Source: Porphyrobacter sp. SLTP (GTDB lineage: Bacteria; Pseudomonadota; Alphaproteobacteria; Sphingomonadales; Sphingomonadaceae). Taken from it: a stretch of 64,000 bases of DNA. Numbering within the stretch: the stretch's first letter is position 1; each line of letters begins with the position of its first letter. A program made the position numbers and the translations under genes. The notes below the pieces were generated by a model. That model ran no database searches. It was not told where the DNA came from and saw only the letters and a program-made list of their open reading frames with translations. Where the stretch lies: contig NZ_JAAALE010000013.1 of assembly GCF_009905735.1 (NCBI RefSeq), positions 1-64,000 on the forward strand, read 5' to 3'. Shown one piece after another: positions 34,194 to 42,738 of this stretch.

Positions 34194-34936
34194 CAGTACC
34201 AGCCCTTTCGGATATCGGCGTGCTTGGGCACTTCGGGTGCGGGAAACGCTTTCTTGGAATGGGTCATCCCCAGTTCGATCAGCGTTTCCAATTGCTTGTA
34301 GGCGACCTGCCCGGGGTTGATCACCGGCACCGGCAGTTCGCTTTGCAGATAGGTCGCCGACTGGTGCATGGTGGTCGAACCCAGCACGATCACGTCCGCG
34401 CCATCTTCATTGATGGCGCGCATGGCCTCAGCTTTCAGCTTGGCGAAGACGACCTCTTCCTTGCCTTCAAGCAGTTCGGTCACGTCAGGCCGCGTGTCGA
34501 TTGACCGGACCGATGCGCAGCGATGGTCCCAGCCGTGCTGGTTCAGCACCTTTTCGTAGAGCGGGAACCACTGCGGCCACATGGTGATGACGCTGAACTT
34601 CTTGCCCAGCATCATCGCGGCGGCAAAGCTCGCCTCGCCAGGGCCAACGACGGGGATGTTGAGAGCCGAGCGCAGCGGCCACAGCCCCGAATCGCTGACC
34701 GTGTCGATCAGCACTCCGGCGTAGCCTTCATCCTCTGCCGTCACCCCAGCCTGGAACACCGTCCAGTCCATCAACAGCGTATCGTGATAGGAATCGCCGA
34801 GCGCCGCGCCCCAGCGCACCGCTTCGAAGGTGGGCGCGAAGCCCGGGCGCACGAAATCGGCCGGAAGCTGCTGCGCGCGATTGGCGACGCCTGCTTCGTC
34901 CATTGCGATCGGTACGATGACCTTGATACGCTTCAC
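34193..34936 (-). CDS. Asp/Glu/hydantoin racemase-fold protein lacking both catalytic cysteines
   Basis: A 247-residue protein of the cofactor-independent racemase superfamily. The two catalytic loops, normally ACxxDPGL and LGCAGM, read LIDTVSDSGLWPLR and VIVLGSTTMHQSA, so the cysteines are replaced by Thr and Ser. The only cysteine, in HRCASV, is elsewhere. Normal two-base racemisation is therefore unlikely; a decarboxylase, isomerase or lyase role, or a binding role, is more likely. It is the first gene of the minus arm of the divergent island and its promoter carries the ATTGTATACAAA operator. Confidence 0.8.
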   Translation of the reverse strand: MKRIKVIVPIAMDEAGVANRAQQLPADFVRPGFAPTFEAVRWGAALGDSYHDTLLMDWTVFQAGVTAEDEGYAGVLIDTVSDSGLWPLRSALNIPVVGPGEASFAAAMMLGKKFSVITMWPQWFPLYEKVLNQHGWDHRCASVRSIDTRPDVTELLEGKEEVVFAKLKAEAMRAINEDGADVIVLGSTTMHQSATYLQSELPVPVINPGQVAYKQLETLIELGMTHSKKAFPAPEVPKHADIRKGWY

Positions 34937-34968
34937 GGCACTCCCCTGTTGCCCTGGTTCGCGTGGTT

Positions 34969-34980
34969 ATTGTATACAAA
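34969..34980. promoter_or_regulatory. GntR/FCD operator ATTGTATACAAA, minus-arm promoter
   Basis: A near-perfect palindrome with core TTGTATACAA at 34970-34979, 33 bases before the ATG of the racemase-like gene. An identical 12-base copy lies before the HMG-CoA-lyase-like gene on the other side of the gntR gene. FCD-class GntR regulators bind such short palindromes of the TNGTNNNACNA type. Confidence 0.8.
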
Positions 34981-35133
34981 ACCATCTCGTCAAGTGCATA
35001 ACTGAATTGCCGTGACAAGGCTGATGGGGTGTGTTCTTGCCGCCGCACAGGCTTGCGACTGGCGTCGGACGGCCTAGAACAGGAAGGGCATGATCATCCC
35101 CCGCACCTCCCCCCTCCCCCGGACCACAGCCGC

Positions 35134-35805
35134 ATGAGCCGCGCATCCGAACAGGCCTATGCCAAGATCCGCTCGCATCTGATGAGCGCGGCGTTGAAGC
35201 CCGGCGAACAGCTCACCGAAGATCAGCTTGCGCAGATCACCGGGGTCAGCCGTACGCCTGTGCGTGAAGCGGTGCGGCGGCTGGAGGATGAATTGCTGCT
35301 GGTGCGCAGCGATACCAAGCGATTGTTCGTGGCCGATTGGAGCCGCGACGATATCGAGGAGATGTTCGCACTGCGCCAGATGCTTGAATGCCACGCGGCG
35401 GAGCGCGCCGCCCAGCGCCTTTCCCGAGAGCAGATCGGCGACCTGGAGGCGATCAACCGCGCTTTGAAGGCCGCGATCGAACAGCCCGAACCCGACGTCG
35501 TGCGCTTTCTCGAAGCCAACCGCGCCTTCCACGAAGTGATCATCGAAGCGGCCCATTCGCCGCGTTTGGGGCAGTTGCTGGGCCGGCTGGTTGAAGCGCC
35601 GGTGGTGCTGCGGACGGCACGCACCTATTCGCAGGACGACCTGCGCCAATCAGCCCGCGATCATGACGAGTTGATCGCCGCTTTTGCTGCCCGCGATCCC
35701 GATTGGGCCCGCGCGGTGATGGGCAGCCACTTGCGCCGCGCCTTCCACACCTTCGCCAAGACGGTTGGCCCGCCAGCGCCCCGCTATGGTAACGGCAAGG
35801 CGTAA
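35134..35805 (+). CDS. GntR family regulator, FCD subfamily
   Basis: A 223-residue regulator with an N-terminal winged helix (AYAKIRSHLMSAALKPGEQL, then VSRTPVREAVRRLEDELLL) and a C-terminal FCD ligand domain that starts DIEEMFALRQMLE and contains histidines suitable for metal binding (ANRAFHEVIIEAAHSP). It sits between two divergent catabolic operons, each with the same operator sequence, and is the evident local regulator. The start at 35134 gives the normal family N-terminus; the longer open frame upstream lacks homology. Confidence 0.88.
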   Translation: MSRASEQAYAKIRSHLMSAALKPGEQLTEDQLAQITGVSRTPVREAVRRLEDELLLVRSDTKRLFVADWSRDDIEEMFALRQMLECHAAERAAQRLSREQIGDLEAINRALKAAIEQPEPDVVRFLEANRAFHEVIIEAAHSPRLGQLLGRLVEAPVVLRTARTYSQDDLRQSARDHDELIAAFAARDPDWARAVMGSHLRRAFHTFAKTVGPPAPRYGNGKA

Positions 35806-35863
35806 CAACGCACGTTCCCGGCCCGCGGTTCCAGCCGAACTTCCCGACCCAAGCATGATTGCA

Positions 35864-35875
35864 ATTGTATACAAA
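35864..35875. promoter_or_regulatory. GntR/FCD operator ATTGTATACAAA, plus-arm promoter
   Basis: A second exact copy of the 12-base sequence, with palindromic core TTGTATACAA at 35865-35874, lies 52 bases before the ATG of the HMG-CoA-lyase-like gene. Two identical copies at the two arms of the island strongly suggest binding by the regulator encoded between them. Confidence 0.8.
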
Positions 35876-35926
35876 CCCGGTAATTGACCTACCGAAGCTT
35901 ACCGCATCAGCAACAGGCGATTCATC

Positions 35927-36847
35927 ATGTCAGGCCCAAAGTCCGTCTGCGCGATCGAACTGGTCGAAGTGGGCCCGCGCGACGGGTTGCAGAACGAACC
36001 CGACATTATTTCGACCGAAGTGAAGCTCGACCTCATCAGCCGCATGATCGGCTACGGTGCGCGGCGGCTGGAGGTGGCGAGCTTCGTCCATCCCCAGCGC
36101 GTCCCGCAAATGGCCGATGCCGAGGCGGTGATCGCGGGCCTGCCGGATCGGAGCGACTGCACCTATATCGGCCTCGTCCTCAACAAGCGCGGCGTGATGC
36201 GCGCGCTGGCCACCCGCGAAAATGGCGCCCGCGGGGTTGATCAGGTCGGCTGCGTCATCGTCGCCAGCGATACCTTCGGTCAGAAGAACCAGGGGCAGAC
36301 GATTGCGGAAGGCATCGCCGAAACCCGCGCCATGCTGCGCTTCGCCCGCGCGGAGGGAATGCGCGCGCAGGTCACCATCAGCGCCGCGTTTGGCTGCCCG
36401 TTCGAGGGCGAGGTGAAGCACGAAACGGTGCTCGCCATCGCGGAGGAAATCGCCGCCGAAGCGCCTGAGGAAATCGCGCTGGCCGATACCATCGGCGTCG
36501 GCACGCCGTGGGAGGCGGGCGAATTGTTCGGCAAGCTGGGCGAGACGCTCGGCGGCACAATCCCGATGCGCGCGCATTTCCATAACACGCGCGGCACCGG
36601 CATTGCCAATGCGTGGGAGGCTTACAAGGCGGGCGTGCGCGTGTTCGATGCCTCGCTCGGTGGCCTCGGCGGCTGCCCCTTTGCCCCGCGTGCGACCGGG
36701 AACATCGCGACCGAAGACCTCATTTACATGATGGCACGTTCCGGGGTGGACACGGGCATCGATCTCGCAGCCGCGATTGCGGCCAACAAGTGGTTTGCGG
36801 ATGTGCTGGGGCGCGAATTGCCCTCGGCCGTTGCGCGCGCAGCATAG
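35927..36847 (+). CDS. hydroxymethylglutaryl-CoA lyase family protein
   Basis: A 306-residue TIM-barrel lyase of the HMG-CoA lyase group. The N-terminal VEVGPRDGLQNEP provides metal and catalytic residues, HFHNTRGTGIANAWEA is the metal-binding His pair, and SLGGLGGCPFAPRATGN holds the catalytic cysteine of the family signature. It would cleave a 3-hydroxy-3-methyl-acyl-CoA-type intermediate. It is first in a five-gene plus-strand operon with HyuA, HyuB, a CoA transferase and an amidohydrolase, where a CoA thioester made by the transferase could be its substrate. Confidence 0.87.
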   Translation: MSGPKSVCAIELVEVGPRDGLQNEPDIISTEVKLDLISRMIGYGARRLEVASFVHPQRVPQMADAEAVIAGLPDRSDCTYIGLVLNKRGVMRALATRENGARGVDQVGCVIVASDTFGQKNQGQTIAEGIAETRAMLRFARAEGMRAQVTISAAFGCPFEGEVKHETVLAIAEEIAAEAPEEIALADTIGVGTPWEAGELFGKLGETLGGTIPMRAHFHNTRGTGIANAWEAYKAGVRVFDASLGGLGGCPFAPRATGNIATEDLIYMMARSGVDTGIDLAAAIAANKWFADVLGRELPSAVARAA

Positions 36848-36863
36848 AGCATAAGGACACAGC

Positions 36864-38921
36864 ATGACGTACAGGTTGGGTGTTGATGTGGGCGGGACGT
36901 TTACCGACCTGCTGCTGTTCGACGAGGCGAGCGGCGCGTTCTGGCGGCACAAGACGCCGTCGACCCCGCATGATTCCTCGGAAGGCATCCTGACGGGCGT
37001 GAAGGCGATCATGGCGCAGGCGGGCATCACCGCCGAGGACATCACCTATTTCCTGCACGGCACCACCGTCGCCACCAATGCCGTGCTGGAAGGCAAGGGC
37101 GCAAAGGTCGGCCTCGTCACCACGCAGGGCTACCGCGACATCATGCAGATCGCGCGCAGCTTCGTGCCCGGCGGGCTTGCTGCATGGATCGTGTGGCCTA
37201 AGCCGCAGCCGCTCGCGCGCTTGGAGCACACGGTCGAAGTGCCCGGCCGCATGGATGCGCAGGGCCGCGAGGTCGCCCCGCTGGATGAAGACGCGGTGCG
37301 CGCGGCTTTGCGCAAGCTTAAGGGTGACGGGATCGAGGCGCTGACCGTCTCGCTGATGAACGCCTACTTGAACGGCGCGCACGAGGCCCGCATCGGCGAA
37401 ATCGCGGCGGAAGAACTGCCCGGCATCCCCGTCTCGCTCTCCCACGAAGTCCTGCCCGAAATGCAGGAATACGAACGCACGCTGTCCACCGTCGCCAACG
37501 CGGCGGTGCGCCCGGTGGTGAGCAAGTATGTCTCGAACTTGCGTGACCGCTTGGCGACCGAGGGCTTCAAGGGCCGCTTGTCACTGCTGCGCTCAGACGG
37601 CGGCTTGATGTCGAGCCAGAAGGCCGAGGAACACCCGGTCAACATCCTCATGTCCGGCCCTGCGGGCGGGGTCACCGGCGCATTGTGGGTGGCGAAGAAT
37701 GCGGGCTTCGAGAACATTCTGACGCTCGATGTCGGCGGCACCTCCACCGATGTCGCGCTGATCCAGGGCCTCGAACCGCGCCGCCAGCGCACCACCGAAG
37801 TGGGCCACCTGTCGGTCCGTGCCTCAGCGCTCGACGTGAAGACCGTGGGCGCAGGCGGCGGGTCGATTGCCCACGTGCCGCAGCTCACCGGCGCGCTACG
37901 CGTCGGGCCGGAGAGCGCGGGCGCTGTCCCCGGCCCGGTGGCCTACAACAAGGGCGGCACGCTCCCCACAGTGACCGACGCCAATGTGGTGCTCGGCTAC
38001 CTGCCTGAAGACCTGCTCGGCGGCAGCTTCAAGCTCGACCGCGAAGGCGCGAAGGCGGCGGTGCAGACCATCGCCGATGCACTGGGCGTCACACTGATGG
38101 AAGCCGCGCGCGGGATCATCGACATCGTTAACGAGAATATGTTTGGCGCGCTGCGGATGATCAGCGTGCAGCAGGGCTACGACCCGCGCGAGTTCGCGCT
38201 GATGGGCTTTGGCGGCGCGGGGCCGCTCCACGTCAATGCGGTCGCCCGCCTGATGGGAAGCTGGCCCGCGATCTCGCCCGTCTCCCCCGGCGTGCTGTGC
38301 GCCTTGGGCGATGCCACCACCCGGATGCGCACCGAAACCGCGCGCAGCTTCTCGCGCCTCGCCAAGGACACCAGCATCGCCGATCTCGTCGCGGTCCTGG
38401 ATGAAATGGCGGCGCAGACGCGCAGTGAATTGCTGGCGGACGGCATCCCCGAGGATCAGATCACCTCGCTGTTCGAAATCGACGTGCGCTATGCCGGGCA
38501 AGCCTTCGAAGTGCCGCTGACGATCACGCAGGATATTCTTCAGACAGACGGGATCGCCGGCATCCTCGCTCGCTTTGACGAGGAGCACCTACGCCTCTTC
38601 ACCTTCAACATGGATACCCCGCACGAGATCGTGAACCTGCGCGCAGTGGCTCAGGGGCAGGCCCCCGCCCTCCCCGCTGCCGAGCTGCCCAAGGGCGACA
38701 GCGATCCGTCAGCCGCCAAGATTCGCGACCACACGGTGTGGATCGACGGGACGGAACGCGCCGCGGTGATCTACGACCGCGCGAAGCTGCGGCAGTGCGA
38801 TGTCATCCCCGGCCCGGCGATCATCACCGAAATGGATTCGACCACGCTGGTCGAACACGATTGCACCGCACGCGTTGACGCTGTGGGCAACATCCTCATC
38901 ACTCTGACAGCGAAGGGCTAA
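36864..38921 (+). CDS. hyuA: hydantoinase/oxoprolinase subunit A family protein
   Basis: A 685-residue ATPase of the actin-like fold, starting RLGVDVGGTFTDLLLFDE and carrying TTVATNAVLEGKGAKVGLV. These match the HyuA half of ATP-dependent hydantoinases, 5-oxoprolinases and acetone/acetophenone carboxylases. It acts with HyuB, the next gene four bases on, in ATP-driven opening of a cyclic amide or carboxylation of a ketone. Which of these applies cannot be read from sequence. Confidence 0.9.
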   Translation: MTYRLGVDVGGTFTDLLLFDEASGAFWRHKTPSTPHDSSEGILTGVKAIMAQAGITAEDITYFLHGTTVATNAVLEGKGAKVGLVTTQGYRDIMQIARSFVPGGLAAWIVWPKPQPLARLEHTVEVPGRMDAQGREVAPLDEDAVRAALRKLKGDGIEALTVSLMNAYLNGAHEARIGEIAAEELPGIPVSLSHEVLPEMQEYERTLSTVANAAVRPVVSKYVSNLRDRLATEGFKGRLSLLRSDGGLMSSQKAEEHPVNILMSGPAGGVTGALWVAKNAGFENILTLDVGGTSTDVALIQGLEPRRQRTTEVGHLSVRASALDVKTVGAGGGSIAHVPQLTGALRVGPESAGAVPGPVAYNKGGTLPTVTDANVVLGYLPEDLLGGSFKLDREGAKAAVQTIADALGVTLMEAARGIIDIVNENMFGALRMISVQQGYDPREFALMGFGGAGPLHVNAVARLMGSWPAISPVSPGVLCALGDATTRMRTETARSFSRLAKDTSIADLVAVLDEMAAQTRSELLADGIPEDQITSLFEIDVRYAGQAFEVPLTITQDILQTDGIAGILARFDEEHLRLFTFNMDTPHEIVNLRAVAQGQAPALPAAELPKGDSDPSAAKIRDHTVWIDGTERAAVIYDRAKLRQCDVIPGPAIITEMDSTTLVEHDCTARVDAVGNILITLTAKG

Positions 38922-38925
38922 ACCC

Positions 38926-40824
38926 ATGCCGGCTCGCATCATCGAACCCAACACCACCCCGTTCCAGAAAATCGCCATCGACCCGGTGACGCTCGACATC
39001 ATCGAGAACGCGCTGCGCAACGCCCGCATCGAAATGGACGCGACGCTGGTGCGCACCGCCATGTCGCCCGGCATCCGCGAACAGGGCGACGCCTTCCCGC
39101 TGATCTCGGACCCCGCCGGCAAAATGATCGTCGGCCAGTTCGGCAGCTTCATCGACGGCTTCCTCAAGCAGTTCGATGGCACGATTGAGGACGGGGATAT
39201 GATCTTCCTGTCCGATCCCTATTCCTGCGGCGGCGCGGTAAGCCACTCGAACGACTGGCTGGTGCTGCTCCCCGTGTTCAAGGACGGCCGCCTGCTCGCC
39301 TACACTGCGATGTTCGGCCACCAGAGCGACATCGGCGGATCGGTCCCAGGCTCGATGCCCATCGGCGCGTCGTCGATCTTCGAGGAAGGCGTGCGCATCC
39401 CGCCCGTCAAGATCTGGAAAAAGGGCGAATACAACGAAGACCTGATGAAGCTGGTGATGCACCAGACCCGCAAGCCCGACTGGTGCCAGGCCGACCTTAA
39501 CGCGCTCATCGCCTCCTGCCGCGTCGCCGCGCGCCGGGTGGTCGAGATGGCCGACCGCTTCGGCGATGACGTTTACGTCTCCGCCACGCAGGAGCTGCTC
39601 GCACGCAACCACCGCGCGATGAAGGCGCTGCTGGCGATGGCGGTGGCCGAGGAGCCGGTGAGCTTCGAGGATTACATCTGCGACGACGGCAAGGGCTATG
39701 GCCCCTACAAGATCCGCTGCACGATGTGGCGCGACGGCGACAAGGTGATCCTCGATTTCGAGGGCACCGATCCGCAGTCGGCGGCATCGATCAACTTTTT
39801 CCTCAATGAAAACATGTTCAAGATGTTCTTCGGCATCTACATGATCATGGTCTTCGATCCGCAGATCCTGTTCAATGACGGGTTCTACGATCTGATCGAG
39901 GTGCGCATTCCGTCGGGCTCGCTGCTGAAGCCGCACTTCCCCGCCGCGCTTTCGGGCCGCACCCATGCGCTGGGGCGCATCTTCGACATCTTGGGCGGGT
40001 TGCTCGGCCAGAAAACGCCGGAATTCCTCAACGCTGCGGGCTTCTCCTCCAGCCCGCACCTGTTCTATTCGGGCTGGGACAGCCGCGAGGACGGGACGCG
40101 CAACTGGTTCCAGCTGTTCCAGATCGGCTTCGGCGGCATCCCGGGGCGTCCGCTGGGCGACGGGCCGGACGGGCACTCACTGTGGCCGGGCTTCACCAAC
40201 GTCCCCAACGAATTCCTCGAACGCTACTTCCCCTTGCGGATCGAACGCTATGCCACCGCGCCCGATAGTGGCGGAGCGGGCCTGCATCGCGGGGGCAATG
40301 GCATCCACATGACCTACCGCTTCCTCGCCGATGGCGAGATCGCGATCCATGACGACCGCTGGTTCGTCCCGCCCTGGGGCGTCAATGGCGGGCATCCCGG
40401 CAAGCGCGCGCGCAAGGTGCTCGAACGGGCCGATGGCTCACAGGAAATCGTCGGCAACAAGGTCGAAAGCGTCGCGGTGAAGGCGGGCGATCTGCTCCAC
40501 TTCATCACCTGGGGCGGCGGCGGCTGGGGCGACCCGCTCGCGCGCGATCCGGAGCTGGTCGGCCTCGAAATCCGGCAGGGCCTCGTCACGGCTGAAGGCG
40601 CGCGCGCCTATGGTGTTGTTGCGGACGGAAACGGTGCGGTCGACACCGCTGCCACCGAAGCGCTGCGTGCCGAAATGACCAACTCGCGCGGGGAACTGCC
40701 GCTGTTCGACTACGGCCCGGGCATCGATGCCCTGCGCGCGAACTGCGAGGCCGAGACCGGCCTTCCTGCCCCGATCCAGCCAGTCTGGAACACTGTCCCC
40801 GGAATGCGCGAGGCAGCAGAATGA
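38926..40824 (+). CDS. hyuB: hydantoinase/oxoprolinase subunit B family protein
   Basis: A 632-residue protein of the HyuB family, with IDPVTLDIIENALRNARIEM, DGDMIFLSDPYSCGGA and the C-terminal glycine-rich WGVNGGHPGKRARKVLE and ITWGGGGWGDPLARDPE segments. It forms the second subunit with HyuA. The stop overlaps the CoA transferase start by four bases. The length and motif order are normal for the family. Confidence 0.9.
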   Translation: MPARIIEPNTTPFQKIAIDPVTLDIIENALRNARIEMDATLVRTAMSPGIREQGDAFPLISDPAGKMIVGQFGSFIDGFLKQFDGTIEDGDMIFLSDPYSCGGAVSHSNDWLVLLPVFKDGRLLAYTAMFGHQSDIGGSVPGSMPIGASSIFEEGVRIPPVKIWKKGEYNEDLMKLVMHQTRKPDWCQADLNALIASCRVAARRVVEMADRFGDDVYVSATQELLARNHRAMKALLAMAVAEEPVSFEDYICDDGKGYGPYKIRCTMWRDGDKVILDFEGTDPQSAASINFFLNENMFKMFFGIYMIMVFDPQILFNDGFYDLIEVRIPSGSLLKPHFPAALSGRTHALGRIFDILGGLLGQKTPEFLNAAGFSSSPHLFYSGWDSREDGTRNWFQLFQIGFGGIPGRPLGDGPDGHSLWPGFTNVPNEFLERYFPLRIERYATAPDSGGAGLHRGGNGIHMTYRFLADGEIAIHDDRWFVPPWGVNGGHPGKRARKVLERADGSQEIVGNKVESVAVKAGDLLHFITWGGGGWGDPLARDPELVGLEIRQGLVTAEGARAYGVVADGNGAVDTAATEALRAEMTNSRGELPLFDYGPGIDALRANCEAETGLPAPIQPVWNTVPGMREAAE

Positions 40825-42002
40825 GCGCGCTTCAAGGGATCAAGGTTGTCGAAATGGGCCAGCTTCTGGCAGGCCCGTTCTGCGGGCAATTGCTCGGCGA
40901 TATGGGCGCGGACGTCGTCAAGATCGAGCCGCCGGGCGCGGGCGATCCGATGCGCAACTGGGGTCAGGGCGACGAGAAGGTGCAGTGGGAAGTCATCGCC
41001 CGCAACAAGCGCTCGGTCACCTGCAACCTGCGCGTGCCGGAAGGTCAGGCGCTCGCCAAGCGGCTGATTGCCGAAGCCGATGTGCTGATTGAGAACTTCA
41101 AGCCCGGTACCCTTGAACGCTGGGGCCTCAGCCCGGCCGAGCTTCACGCGGTGAACCCCGGCCTGATCATCGCCCGGATGTCCGGCTATGGGCAGGACGG
41201 GCCGTACTCCGACCGCGCCGGGTTCGGCGGGATTGGCGAGGCGATGGGCGGGTGGCGCTACATCGTTGGCGAACCCGACCGTCCGCCGAGCCGCATGGGC
41301 ATTTCCATCGGTGACACCCTGTGCGCAACCTATGGCGCGCTGGGCGTGCTCGCTGCGCTGCACCACCGCGAGAAGACCGGCGAGGGTCAGGTGGTGGACT
41401 CCGCGCTCTATGAAGCCGTGTTGCAGGTGATGGAGGGGCTGGTGCCCGAATATGACCGCAACGGCGTGATCCGTGAGCGTTCGGGTTCGGTGCTCAAAGG
41501 CATCGCCCCGTCCAACGTCTACACCTGTAAGGATGGCAGCTACATGATCGGCGCCAATGGCGATGCGATCTTCGCGCGGCTGTGTCAGGCGATGGGCCGC
41601 CCCGAACTGTCGAGCGACGAGCGCTATTCCTCGCATATCGCGCGCGGCATCCATCAGGACGAGCTCGACGCGCTGATCAATGACTGGACCGGCACGCTCA
41701 CCGTCGACGAGGTCGATGCGCTTATGATCGAGTATTCGATCCCCGCCGGCCGGGTCTACCGCGCGCCCGATATGCTCGCCGATCCGCATTTCCAGGCGCG
41801 CGAGGCGATCATTGAGGTCGAGACGCAGAACCGTGGGCGGATCAAGATGCAGAACGCCTTCCCGAAGCTCTCCAAGACCCCTTCGACCATTCGCCGCCCT
41901 GCCCCTGCCGCGCCGGGTCAGGACAATGCCGAGGTCTTCGCCGAGCGGCTCGGTCTGGATGCCGCCGAGCTCTCGCGGCTGGCAGAAGCGGGGATCATCT
42001 GA
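40821..42002 (+). CDS. CaiB/BaiF family class III CoA transferase
   Basis: A 393-residue enzyme with the N-terminal GIKVVEMGQLLAGPFCGQLL, DMGADVVKIEPPGAGD, and the loop containing the catalytic aspartate in RMGISIGDTLCATYGALGV. Class III enzymes move CoA between carboxylic acids through an aspartyl-CoA anhydride. In this operon it could activate the acid released by ring opening so that the HMG-CoA-lyase-like enzyme can cleave it. It overlaps its neighbours on both sides by one to four bases. Confidence 0.89.
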   Translation: MSALQGIKVVEMGQLLAGPFCGQLLGDMGADVVKIEPPGAGDPMRNWGQGDEKVQWEVIARNKRSVTCNLRVPEGQALAKRLIAEADVLIENFKPGTLERWGLSPAELHAVNPGLIIARMSGYGQDGPYSDRAGFGGIGEAMGGWRYIVGEPDRPPSRMGISIGDTLCATYGALGVLAALHHREKTGEGQVVDSALYEAVLQVMEGLVPEYDRNGVIRERSGSVLKGIAPSNVYTCKDGSYMIGANGDAIFARLCQAMGRPELSSDERYSSHIARGIHQDELDALINDWTGTLTVDEVDALMIEYSIPAGRVYRAPDMLADPHFQAREAIIEVETQNRGRIKMQNAFPKLSKTPSTIRRPAPAAPGQDNAEVFAERLGLDAAELSRLAEAGII

Positions 42003-42637
42003 TGAGCGGCCCCTCGGCATCCGACAATTACGCCGGGGTGTACGAGGGCCGGCTCCAGCCGGGGTCGCGCCCGGCGCTGCTGATCGTTGATGTGGTGGTC
42101 GCCTACCTCACCGAAGGTTCGGCGCTGTTCATGGAGACCGCCGCTGCCGCGAAAGATGCGAACCGGCGCTTGGCCCAAGCGGCGCGCGCGGCGGGGGTGC
42201 CGGTGGTTTTCACCAACGTCCAATACAAGCCCGATGGCTCGGATGGCGGGGTGTTCTATCGCAAGGCCCCGGTGCTGAAAGCGTTTGTCGAGGGTTCACC
42301 GCTTGGGGCCTTTCCCGATGATCTGACCCCCGCACCGGGCGAGCGGGTGTTCACCAAGCAGTACCCTAGCGCCTTTTTCGGCACCGGCCTCGCTGACGTG
42401 CTCCATGCCGACGGGATCGATACGCTGCTGATCACCGGCTACTCCACCTCCGGCTGCGTCCGGGCGAGCGCGCTTGACGCGATGCAACACGGCTTTGTCC
42501 CGCTGGTGGTGCGCGAGGCCTGCGCCGACCGCCACCCCGCCCCGCACGACGCCAACCTGTTCGACCTTCAGGCCAAATATGCCGAGGTCATCTCCGAGGC
42601 CGAAGCACGGGCGGTGATTGCCGCGCACGCTGCTTGA
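42002..42637 (+). CDS. isochorismatase-fold amidohydrolase (N-carbamoylsarcosine amidase-like)
   Basis: A 211-residue cysteine hydrolase. The catalytic triad is visible as Asp in ALLIVDVVVAY, Lys in FTKQYPSAFFGTG and Cys in GYSTSGCVRASALDAMQHGF. Relatives remove carbamoyl groups or open cyclic imides, which suits a position downstream of hyuA and hyuB. The start overlaps the CoA transferase stop by one base. The substrate is inferred only from neighbours. Confidence 0.87.
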   Translation: MSGPSASDNYAGVYEGRLQPGSRPALLIVDVVVAYLTEGSALFMETAAAAKDANRRLAQAARAAGVPVVFTNVQYKPDGSDGGVFYRKAPVLKAFVEGSPLGAFPDDLTPAPGERVFTKQYPSAFFGTGLADVLHADGIDTLLITGYSTSGCVRASALDAMQHGFVPLVVREACADRHPAPHDANLFDLQAKYAEVISEAEARAVIAAHAA

Positions 42638-42738
42638 TCGAAACCAGCGATACTGGCCACCCGCTCTTTTGGGCTTGTGCGCGACGGTCTGGGCCTTCAA
42701 GTAACGCCGCAGCGGGCATCAACAGGGAGAAGCGCCTC

